Shown in pieces: positions 1 through 5,870 of a DNA stretch of 7,625 nucleotides (position 1 is its first letter; each line of letters starts with the position of its first letter). The notes beneath the pieces are model-generated. The model had not been told where the DNA came from. It was given only the letters and a program-made list of their open reading frames with translations, and made no database searches. The stretch is from Fidelibacterota bacterium (GTDB lineage Bacteria; Fidelibacterota; Marinisomatia; Marinisomatales; TCS56). The translations under genes were made by a program, and so were the position numbers. The stretch lies in assembly GCA_013203015.1 (NCBI GenBank), contig JABMPO010000317.1:1-7625 (forward strand). The letters are read 5' to 3'.

Positions 1-315
1 AATCCATTGGATTGATTTCTGCCTGGCCAGTACCGGTTCAATCAAGGCAATCTCACCCCTTCGAGCTAACACGCCCGGTCGTGAAATAACTGCCAATTCG
101 GGAAATATAACGGCCGTATCCTCCACAAAATGAGCATCCGGGAAATTCGGCTCCGGTTCTAAAACCTCAACACTTAGACCTATTTGTCGAAGAGCTGCAA
201 TATAAGCCAGATGTTGCTGTAAAGTTTTCCTGTAATCAGGTAATCCCAGGCAGGCAGTTGTCAATCCCTGCCTGCATGCTTCGCATGGAATCCGTGTAAT
301 TGCAGTTTTAAACAT
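1..315 (-). CDS. ddaH: Dimethylarginine dimethylaminohydrolase (DDAH), N-terminal part; runs off the left edge
   Basis: Hydrolyses N-omega-methylated arginines to citrulline plus methylamine or dimethylamine; a cytosolic enzyme of the amidinotransferase/deiminase (pentein) fold. The visible 105 residues begin MFKTAITRIP and align almost without gaps, from memory, with Pseudomonas aeruginosa DDAH (about 254 aa). The substrate-binding residues known from that enzyme fall at the same numbers: Leu18, Asp60, Glu65, Asp66 (FPDAHFVEDTAV, residues 58-69) and Arg85 (SRPGVLARRGE, 78-88). The catalytic Glu, His and C-terminal Cys lie beyond the window, so activity cannot be judged. The ATG at 315-313 is the natural start by homology. 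Upstream there is only a weak GGA and no good Shine-Dalgarno. The gene follows the DUF2461 gene on the same strand after 61 bp with no terminator between, so they may be co-transcribed. A related arginine deiminase-like enzyme is the main alternative. Confidence 0.88.
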   Translation of the reverse strand, partial: MFKTAITRIPCEACRQGLTTACLGLPDYRKTLQQHLAYIAALRQIGLSVEVLEPEPNFPDAHFVEDTAVIFPELAVISRPGVLARRGEIALIEPVLARQKSIQWI

Positions 316-376
316 TATTATATCCGGTTCTTAAACAATAAATGATCTTAAAAACATTCATCAAAAAAATAATATA

Positions 377-1060
377 TCAATTTACCAGACTGACCAGCCA
401 ACTATGAATTGGCGCGAGTGATCTAAATTTTTCCAAACTGAAATCCATCAGATCTACATTCTTAAGAGTTTCAAAATCCCGGATGCGTGACAATCCATAT
501 ATACCTTTATACAATAGTAAACCTGGTTCAAGAACATCCTGGCTATATCCGGCTGGAAAACGCTTATATTTATCGCCACCGATTTCACCGCCGTTCTTTT
601 TTACTGCGCCAATTGCTTTCAGTAATGATCGATTAAACTTTGGCATACTTACAGCTTCACGAAATTGTTCTAACACCCATTTGGGAAAAATATGTAAGCC
701 CACACCAATGAATAATTCATCGGGTTCCAAATGTAGATAATACCCCGAATTTTCCAATTTGGGGGCATTGCCTTCCCAGAAGAAAATCCCCAGATGAGTT
801 TTATAAGGGGTCTTATTCTTTGAAAATCTGGTATCGCGGTTGATTCTGAAAATTGATCGGTTGATCCGCGGATCGGCAATAATATGCGGACTCAACTTGC
901 TCAACTCTGGTCCCATTGCAGTCACATAATCACGAGCTGGATTTAAAATCGAATCCTCATATCGTGATCGATTTATATCAAACCACTCACGACTGTTATT
1001 TGCTGCTAATTCTTTAAGAAATCCCCGCCCGCTTGTCAGTAACTGGTTATAGGTATTCAC
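377..1060 (-). CDS. DUF2461 family protein (TIGR02453-type), 227 aa, GTG start
   Basis: This is a conserved protein of unknown function that matches the DUF2461/TIGR02453 family by its signature blocks. They are the N-terminal NNSREWFDINRSRYE (residues 21-35), the basic block FRINRDTRFSKNKTPYK (71-87) and the strand-rich YYLHLEPDELFIGVG (108-122). The length of 227 aa is normal for the family. It has no signal peptide or membrane segment, so it is presumably cytoplasmic. The start is GTG at 1060-1058: a GAGGAA Shine-Dalgarno sits 7 nt upstream, and the next methionine is residue 49, which would remove the first conserved block. The stop is TGA at 379-377. It is transcribed leftward, away from the secreted-protein gene, and precedes the DDAH gene. 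Family membership is secure. No biochemical role can be assigned from the sequence. Confidence 0.9.
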   Translation of the reverse strand: MNTYNQLLTSGRGFLKELAANNSREWFDINRSRYEDSILNPARDYVTAMGPELSKLSPHIIADPRINRSIFRINRDTRFSKNKTPYKTHLGIFFWEGNAPKLENSGYYLHLEPDELFIGVGLHIFPKWVLEQFREAVSMPKFNRSLLKAIGAVKKNGGEIGGDKYKRFPAGYSQDVLEPGLLLYKGIYGLSRIRDFETLKNVDLMDFSLEKFRSLAPIHSWLVSLVN

Positions 1061-1067
1061 AGTTTAA

Positions 1068-1073
1068 TTCCTC
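1068..1073 (-). promoter_or_regulatory. Ribosome binding site supporting the GTG start of the DUF2461 gene
   Basis: GAGGAA on the minus strand, 7 nt upstream of the GTG at 1060-1058. It is a good match to the anti-Shine-Dalgarno sequence at an ideal distance, and it decides for GTG over any downstream ATG. Confidence 0.7.
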
Positions 1074-1113
1074 GCCTGTTATTAACTCCCGACAAGCACG
1101 AAACTAATTATTC

Positions 1114-1143
1114 ATTGTACAAAATACAAAAATTTTAATTCAA
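1114..1143 (-). promoter_or_regulatory. Putative sigma-70-type promoter for the DUF2461 gene
   Basis: On the minus strand a -35 box TTGAAT (1143-1138) and a -10 box TACAAT (1119-1114) are separated by 18 nt. This gives 4/6 and 5/6 matches to consensus. Transcription would start near 1107, leaving a leader of about 47 nt that contains the GAGGAA ribosome site. The region is AT-rich, so chance matches are likely, but position and spacing both fit. Phyla near Bacteroidetes can use a different -10 consensus, which lowers confidence. Confidence 0.42.
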
Positions 1144-1190
1144 AAATAATGGAATAAATATTGTGGTGTCGCTCACAGCATGTTTCTTTA

Positions 1191-1219
1191 TTGCTCTGTA
1201 TTTTTATTGCAGTTATTAT
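1191..1219 (+). promoter_or_regulatory. Putative promoter of the secreted-protein/beta-barrel cassette
   Basis: A -35-like TTGCTC (1191-1196) is followed after exactly 17 nt by TATTAT (1214-1219), a 5/6 match to the -10 consensus. Transcription would begin near 1226, giving a leader of about 75-85 nt before the 790-aa gene. An inverted repeat at 1207-1223 covers the -10 box. This promoter would drive transcription away from the leftward DUF2461 promoter. The call rests only on hexamer match and spacing; the -35 is weak. Confidence 0.42.
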
Positions 1220-1223
1220 GCAA
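1207..1223. promoter_or_regulatory. Inverted repeat TTGCA-N7-TGCAA over the -10 box; possible operator
   Basis: Perfect 5-bp arms (1207-1211 and 1219-1223) flank a 7-bp centre, GTTATTA. The repeat overlaps the proposed -10 box TATTAT of the rightward promoter, which is a typical place for a repressor site. Arms this short can arise by chance in AT-rich DNA, and no candidate regulator is encoded beside it. Confidence 0.28.
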
Positions 1224-1299
1224 CACGAAGTCGAGATTATCCTATTATTCACAAAGCTAAAGAAAAATATCACTTAAATTAATGTAGTTAAGTGGAGAA

Positions 1300-3672
1300 A
1301 TGGGTTTTCAAATGAAGAAAAATAAATATATTCTAATAATATTAATCTTCTGCGTAAGCAGTAATGCTCAAACACCAGACCTTATTTTGCAGGATGACAT
1401 CGATGCCACCTATATCTCCTATCTGACAGTAAAAGAACTTGGCTGGTTAACTCAGGTGGCTGTGGGTGGTAATGACGAACCGACCATGAAAGCTCATATG
1501 GGTCTGGCAATTATGGCTTTCGCCTGGAGTCATATTGACGGAGATACCCTCTTTACCGATTCAGCGCCACTATTGGATTCCATCGGATTAAATATTGATA
1601 CCATTTTCGCCAGAATTGAAACTAATTTAATTCCCATGATTGATTCCCTGCAACTGGATTATTTTCTGGATGAATTAACTAATTTCTTTGACTCCGGTGA
1701 TTATGTTGCATTTCGGGATTTTCTCTCCCAAACAATCACTGATTTGGATTCTAATATTGAGAATCTGGAATTCACCATTGATGATTTTCTTGATGACCTG
1801 GGCAACAATTTTGCCGATCAGTATTTTAGCGATCATCTTGGCGCAATCTTTGACAGTACGGCCGATTTCAGTTTCTCGCTTCAGATATTAGCTACAGATT
1901 TTACCGATACGACCTTTGTCTTTTCGCGCAATTATTTTGACCATCTAACGGATATTGCTGACTTGGCAGACTCCATTAGTTATAGCTTTGAACAATTTGG
2001 TGGATGGATGGATTCGGTAATGTCGATCAGTGGTGCAGATGTAATGCCCGGAATCGCCCATTTTCGGACCGGGTTAAGCGATCTTGATGAATTAACTGAC
2101 ACCTTAAAAATCGTATTGATCAGTCAGCCATTTGCCCCGTTTGAGATTGATCCCTCACCATTGGATTCATTTCAACAAGCCATTTCCGAATTAGATTCCT
2201 TGCTGGACGGTAAAGAATATGAGTACAACAGCGATTATGAGGGCTATTCTATTCGTCCGCTGGCAATAATTCAAAATATGCCCGGTGATGGTCTGGCGGA
2301 TATTTACTGGGATTTTTATCGGACTGTTAACCCGGAATCCTATACTTTCGGCGGAATATTCCCCTATGGTCTGGATCCCCAATCACTGGATCTGCTGAGC
2401 CCGGATATGATCATCAATGACAATGATGAATCATCAGATATGGATCTGCGTCTAACCGCTCTGGAAATGATTTGGCAAGCACAATTGTTGACTGAGCCGG
2501 ACAATCCAGATACTCATTTGGGACTGGCTCTAGTACTGACTCATAATACCATTAATGATCATATTCCAATATTTGAAGACATTTTTTGTTTGCTGGATGA
2601 GGGCAGAATTGACAGTCTGACTTATTTATATAATTGGGACAGCATTGATCTTTCCGATGATATCGATCAGGTTGACTATCATCTGGATTATTTCACAAAT
2701 GCTGATCAGCCGACTCATTTTGTGGTGCTGGTAAAAACGAGCATTGATTCATACGGACCTTACACAATTGGACCTGATAGTGAATTTGAGATAGTCAACC
2801 TTCCTGTTCCCCTGGTGGCCTTTGCTCAGATGAATCTGAATCTAGCCTGGAACGGAATTGAGCTAATTGTTCAGGGTATTGCGGATGTCTATTCCGAATT
2901 AAGTGACATCTTTATCCTAGAACTGGATCCTACGATTCTGGATTTCAGCACCATCGAAAGTGATACTGATCTCGTCCTTTTACTTGAACAATCCAATCCT
3001 GACTTTTTATCGTTGACTCCCTATGGGATTAACCGCTTCATCGAGGCTGGTGATGCCATTGAAGATGGCCTGAGCGAATTGAATGGCTATTTTAATCAAT
3101 TAGTAGATCTGGCGGTTGCAATGCAACCCTACGAAGAAGATTTCGCAATTGATGGTGCCCAGTTTATCGCTGACATGATTGATATGGAGGCTCAAACTTT
3201 CGAATTATGGCAGGATTTCGCATTCCCGGATTCGGTTACCATTATTGATGACGAAAGAGTTAACCTATCAGCCTGGTTTGATAATCCTCCGGCAAGTTTT
3301 CTGATCATGTGGAAAAATCTGGTGTTTGCGGTAGACAGTACCATGGGCGGTCTTTTCCCAGATCGGCCGACATTGGGGATTGAAGCGGGAAAATTTCCCG
3401 TAGTACCCCGTACTTTTTCCGTGCACCATGCTTACCCCAATCCATTCAATCCAGCAACGCTGATCAGCTTTGATATACCCAAAGCCGGAAAAGTGAATGT
3501 TGCCATTTATAATCTACTGGGCGAAAAAATTGTTACCCTGGTCGATCAGGAAATGACTCCAGGCTGGAAAAGAATTCCCTGGCATGCCGGTTTGTTGCCA
3601 TCAGGAATATATTTCTATCGAGTCAGCTATGACCGACAAAGAGTTACCAAGAAACTGATGTTTATCAAATAA
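1300..3672 (+). CDS. Large secreted protein with two tandem modules and a T9SS C-terminal sorting domain, 790 aa
   Basis: Predicted to be exported and then carried across the outer membrane by the type IX secretion system; its function is unknown. It starts with a signal peptide (KKNKYILIILIFCVSS, cleavage likely after SNA at residue 23). Residues about 705-790 form a Por/T9SS type A sorting domain: AYPNPFNPATLISFDIP, then IYNLLGEKIVTL, then LPSGIYFYR. Between lies a very acidic, Asp/Leu/Ser-rich, mostly helical-looking region built of two related modules (about 30-360 and 380-692). Each opens with LT-x2-E-x2-W-x2-Q (42-52; 385-395) and a TPR-like H[ML]GLA helix (66; 406), and closes with GG[IL]FP (351-355; 683-687). 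Start choice: ATG 1300 lies only 2 nt from GGAG, whereas ATG 1312 gives the neater signal-peptide start MKKNKY but 14 nt spacing; both are possible. Followed after 14 nt by the barrel gene. Confidence 0.92.
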   Translation: MGFQMKKNKYILIILIFCVSSNAQTPDLILQDDIDATYISYLTVKELGWLTQVAVGGNDEPTMKAHMGLAIMAFAWSHIDGDTLFTDSAPLLDSIGLNIDTIFARIETNLIPMIDSLQLDYFLDELTNFFDSGDYVAFRDFLSQTITDLDSNIENLEFTIDDFLDDLGNNFADQYFSDHLGAIFDSTADFSFSLQILATDFTDTTFVFSRNYFDHLTDIADLADSISYSFEQFGGWMDSVMSISGADVMPGIAHFRTGLSDLDELTDTLKIVLISQPFAPFEIDPSPLDSFQQAISELDSLLDGKEYEYNSDYEGYSIRPLAIIQNMPGDGLADIYWDFYRTVNPESYTFGGIFPYGLDPQSLDLLSPDMIINDNDESSDMDLRLTALEMIWQAQLLTEPDNPDTHLGLALVLTHNTINDHIPIFEDIFCLLDEGRIDSLTYLYNWDSIDLSDDIDQVDYHLDYFTNADQPTHFVVLVKTSIDSYGPYTIGPDSEFEIVNLPVPLVAFAQMNLNLAWNGIELIVQGIADVYSELSDIFILELDPTILDFSTIESDTDLVLLLEQSNPDFLSLTPYGINRFIEAGDAIEDGLSELNGYFNQLVDLAVAMQPYEEDFAIDGAQFIADMIDMEAQTFELWQDFAFPDSVTIIDDERVNLSAWFDNPPASFLIMWKNLVFAVDSTMGGLFPDRPTLGIEAGKFPVVPRTFSVHHAYPNPFNPATLISFDIPKAGKVNVAIYNLLGEKIVTLVDQEMTPGWKRIPWHAGLLPSGIYFYRVSYDRQRVTKKLMFIK

Positions 3673-3686
3673 CCCCAAATCCCCAA

Positions 3687-5141
3687 TTGCCATATAGTAG
3701 ACAAAAAAGGAAGGAATTCTTTTCCTTCCTTTTTTTATTAATCATAGTATCTTTCCCGGTTGTTATACCAGGTCAGGATGTCTTCCAGCTCATCCGCTTT
3801 CAGTTTGGCGCCACGGATATCGACCACTTTACTAAAAACGAATTATTGGAATCACAAAATTCACTGATCCTAAGCCTCGATTACAACGATTATATCCGCC
3901 AGTATGACAGCCATCGAAAACTGATTAGCGGTGCAGGTTCTTTAAATCAGGTCAACTATATTTACATCCGACCGGGCAGCAGGTGGCAATATGGACTCGA
4001 TTTCAGCCTGGGTCACGCTAAAAGTGAATTTAATAATCAGGAATCCGTAACATCATTAACCGGAATTAATAATTATTCTTCCCACCAGGGCGCGCTGTCC
4101 GTTGCTGTTAGCGATGGAATTGCGCTCTGGGGAATCGGTTTCAAATTTCAATCCATTGATAACAATATACCGCTTCAAATTAATTCCTTTCCGGTTTCAA
4201 ACAATCCGGCAATAAATCAGTATTTCCTCGATTATCTGGAACCATGTTTTGGAACCAATCTTGTGTTTGAGGAAGATATAAAATTATTGCAACCAATACT
4301 ATTCTCTTCATTTCCGCTAAACAAGTCAATTTTCTTCACACTTTCATTTTCACAATCCCGGTACTCGTTGTTCCAACAACTCAAATATACAAATAATTCT
4401 AATATCCTCCAGTTGACCGGGAGCCGCAAAATAAATATCGAAGGAACAATAATAACAAATTCCGCCAAGCTTACTTTAAAGAGCAACAATTGGCACTTCA
4501 CTCCTCATTTGATCGTACATGATAGCCGTCTAAACTTAGATTTAAAAAATCTATTGCCGCTTGATATTACCCTGGATCTGCCGGATCTGGGCTGGCTGGC
4601 TGGCACACGTAAGGGCTTTGACATCGGTTATTCCTCGGCCAACGGAGAATTTGCTTATCAAATAAATTTTGGATTAATGACAATAGCTGCTGATGCGGAC
4701 GTTTCAACGCCGGTACTCGGTCGGGAGCTATTACCAATTGCCCATGGCGTCATTGCAGAGCTGAAGGGTCAGGCAAATACTCAGCATTTTAACCTGTCAA
4801 AAACCTGGCAGCACTCCAATATTTTTATCACTGGTAGCCTCGATTATTCTCATGCCTATTACGATCTTAGTGTCAATGGCGACGCTATAATAGAATTTGG
4901 TTTCGCCTCCGTTCCAGTGAATGCACCATTACAATATCATTTTCAGATCGGGGAGTTATCAATACAAACTGTCTATCGATTAAAACAATGCAGTATTGGT
5001 TATCGATTCCGACAGTATTTACCCTATTTCAATCGTGTCGATAGCAGTGAGTTAAAATTTCGCCCTGAAAAACCAGCACCAGACCTAAAGACCCGTGGCG
5101 GCGGTCAGCATCATATATATCTGACGATTAATTTGGATTAA
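3687..5141 (+). CDS. Predicted outer-membrane beta-barrel protein, 484 aa, TTG start
   Basis: No named family was recognised. The N-terminus is a clear signal peptide: basic RQKRKE (residues 5-10), a hydrophobic run FFSFLFLLIIVSFPVVI (11-27), then PGQ. The rest is rich in alternating polar/apolar stretches with aromatic belts typical of membrane strands, such as WQYGLDFSLGHAKSEF, SIFFTLSFSQSRYSLF, FDIGYSSANGEFAYQINFGL and SIQTVYRLKQCSIGYRFRQY. It ends in a strand HHIYLTINLD, although the final residue is Asp rather than the usual aromatic. An outer-membrane barrel is therefore inferred from pattern, not homology. No ATG or GTG precedes the signal peptide in frame; TTG 3687, 14 nt after the upstream TAA, is the only plausible start and has no Shine-Dalgarno, suggesting coupled reinitiation. 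A perfect terminator hairpin (3703-3736) lies inside codons 6-17. It may be the membrane partner of the upstream secreted protein. Confidence 0.8.
   Translation: MPYSRQKRKEFFSFLFLLIIVSFPVVIPGQDVFQLIRFQFGATDIDHFTKNELLESQNSLILSLDYNDYIRQYDSHRKLISGAGSLNQVNYIYIRPGSRWQYGLDFSLGHAKSEFNNQESVTSLTGINNYSSHQGALSVAVSDGIALWGIGFKFQSIDNNIPLQINSFPVSNNPAINQYFLDYLEPCFGTNLVFEEDIKLLQPILFSSFPLNKSIFFTLSFSQSRYSLFQQLKYTNNSNILQLTGSRKINIEGTIITNSAKLTLKSNNWHFTPHLIVHDSRLNLDLKNLLPLDITLDLPDLGWLAGTRKGFDIGYSSANGEFAYQINFGLMTIAADADVSTPVLGRELLPIAHGVIAELKGQANTQHFNLSKTWQHSNIFITGSLDYSHAYYDLSVNGDAIIEFGFASVPVNAPLQYHFQIGELSIQTVYRLKQCSIGYRFRQYLPYFNRVDSSELKFRPEKPAPDLKTRGGGQHHIYLTINLD
3703..3736 (+). terminator. Rho-independent terminator hairpin inside the barrel gene's signal-peptide codons
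   Basis: The left arm (3703-3716, six A then GGAAGGAA) pairs perfectly with the right arm (3722-3735, TTCCTTCC then T residues) across a 5-nt loop, TTCTT. The core is 8 bp, extended by six A-T pairs, and the T run spans 3730-3736. It lies 30 nt after the stop of the 790-aa gene, exactly where an intrinsic terminator would end that transcript, yet it is also within the coding sequence of the next gene. The A run and T run are symmetric, so it could also work on minus-strand transcripts. The core is only half G+C, so efficiency may be partial. Confidence 0.75.
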
Positions 5142-5144
5142 TCG
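5125..5144 (+). repeat. Perfect 8-bp stem-loop spanning the barrel gene's stop codon
   Basis: CGATTAAT (5125-5132) and ATTAATCG (5137-5144) form a perfect inverted repeat around a 4-nt TTGG loop. The TAA stop (5139-5141) lies in the right arm. No T run follows, so it is not a standard intrinsic terminator. It could stabilise the 3' end of the message or bind a protein. The stem is AT-rich and weak. Confidence 0.4.
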
Positions 5145-5244
5145 CCTAAATCTACTAAAATACTTGACAATACAACTTATCAGAATAAAGATGAACTGAT
5201 CAAATTAATTGATATATCTAACCTCAATGAACTAATCATTCCAT

Positions 5245-5637
5245 TTAGTTAGCAATACTCAATATCCAGCTTTCAGCTTCCTTAAATTTTCTGAAACCCC
5301 TGAAATGAACGGGTAAAGATGACGCTACAACCTGGTACATTCTGGCCATTCCGAAAAGCAGATCAGTACCGGAAACCAATGCTACTTTATACCCTTCGGA
5401 CCTATTTCTTTCTTTAGATTTAATATAACCGGCAAGTGCCTTTAATTGATTCATGGTATCAGTCAAGTTGGGTAGATGTACTTCACGAAAATCCCAGATA
5501 ACGTGGAAATCCGGTTTCACATCGGGAACTGCCAGACTGTTGTCAAAGGCTTCAATAATATCAACCCCAGTAATATCACCATTTAGAATGTGATGAATGA
5601 ATCGACCATTTTTATTATAAGAAGTGGTTACGGGCAT
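5245..5637 (-). CDS. Small SpoIIAA/STAS-like domain protein, 130 aa
   Basis: A single-domain cytoplasmic protein resembling the SpoIIAA-like/STAS-fold small proteins (PF11964-type). That family has an N-terminal strand pair (NGRFIHHILNGDIT), a helix (GVDIIEAFDNSL), a central HVIWDFREVHLPNLT strand equivalent to the usual 'vlWDlRea' block, a helix, a KVALVSGTDLLFGMARMY block, and a terminal strand-helix RGFRKFKEAESWI. All of these are present in order, and the length is typical. The assignment is by pattern and is moderately sure; function within the family is unclear, with anti-anti-sigma-like or lipid-binding roles proposed for relatives. The ATG at 5637-5635 is chosen. An in-frame TTG two codons upstream overlaps a TATAAT box and is unlikely. 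There is no Shine-Dalgarno. It is convergent with the barrel gene (103 bp between stops) and divergent from tetR. Confidence 0.8.
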   Translation of the reverse strand: MPVTTSYNKNGRFIHHILNGDITGVDIIEAFDNSLAVPDVKPDFHVIWDFREVHLPNLTDTMNQLKALAGYIKSKERNRSEGYKVALVSGTDLLFGMARMYQVVASSLPVHFRGFRKFKEAESWILSIAN

Positions 5638-5642
5638 AACCA

Positions 5643-5672
5643 ATTATATAAAAATAGCGATCATATAATCAA
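5643..5672 (-). promoter_or_regulatory. Putative promoter of the STAS-like gene, close enough to imply a leaderless mRNA
   Basis: On the minus strand a -35 TTGATT (5672-5667), an 18-nt spacer and a consensus -10 TATAAT (5648-5643) are followed by only 5 nt before the ATG at 5637. Initiation at the usual distance would fall at or within 1-2 nt of the start codon. The lack of a Shine-Dalgarno is consistent with this. Confidence 0.48.
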
Positions 5673-5822
5673 GATTAAGCCCAAATAATTCTGTAATGAT
5701 TAGATACCCGCCCAGGTATATCACTAATGTTATCTGCCCATAGTGTTACAGCTGTGATGCTTTACCAGAATTTTTCAAAAATTATAAATATTTTGTTTAG
5801 TGCTTATTCCGATTTCGCTTGT

Positions 5823-5850
5823 TTGTAAATACTTCTGTTTTTAATATAGA
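5823..5850 (+). promoter_or_regulatory. Putative promoter of the tetR/acyl-CoA dehydrogenase operon
   Basis: TTGTAA (5823-5828) and TATAGA (5845-5850) are 16 nt apart, each 4/6 or better against consensus. The -10 abuts the palindrome at 5850-5863. The transcript would start inside that palindrome, with a leader of only about 14 nt. The upstream sequence (5771-5795) is very AT-rich and could act as an UP-like element. Also in this 233-bp gene-free stretch is a weak dyad ATACC-N6-GGTAT at 5704-5719 with no assigned role. Confidence 0.42.
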
Positions 5851-5863
5851 CCGACCAGTCGGT
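5850..5863. promoter_or_regulatory. TetR-family operator palindrome ACCGAC-CA-GTCGGT
   Basis: A perfect 6-bp inverted repeat around a 2-bp centre, 7 nt before the tetR start codon and abutting its -10 box. The ACCGAC/GTCGGT arms closely resemble operators known for several TetR-family repressors (GACCGA...TCGGTC type). The position predicts negative autoregulation of tetR and of the downstream dehydrogenase. G+C-rich arms in an otherwise AT-rich spacer make a chance origin unlikely. Confidence 0.72.
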
Positions 5864-5870
5864 TTAGGTT

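Noticed and set aside
313..326. TATAAT next to the DDAH start codon as its promoter
   Set aside because: Only one base separates it from the ATG, so transcription would begin inside the gene, and no -35 box lies at 16-18 nt.
3687..3740. The barrel gene as a pseudogene because of the TTG start and internal terminator
   Set aside because: The frame is open for 484 codons, with an intact signal peptide and strand pattern to the end, so it appears functional.
5142..5252. A 36-codon open stretch continuing in frame after the barrel gene's stop, as a small gene
   Set aside because: It has no ATG, GTG or TTG start, no ribosome site and no recognisable sequence; an opening of this length is expected by chance.
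5704..5719. ATACC-N6-GGTAT dyad upstream of the STAS-like gene as a terminator or operator
   Set aside because: The arms are only 5 bp, there is no T run, and it is not positioned on a promoter box; noted only as a weak dyad.
5776..5795. CAAAA...TTTTG inverted repeat
   Set aside because: It is low-complexity AT-rich sequence with mismatched inner positions, and is best read as a possible UP-like tract.
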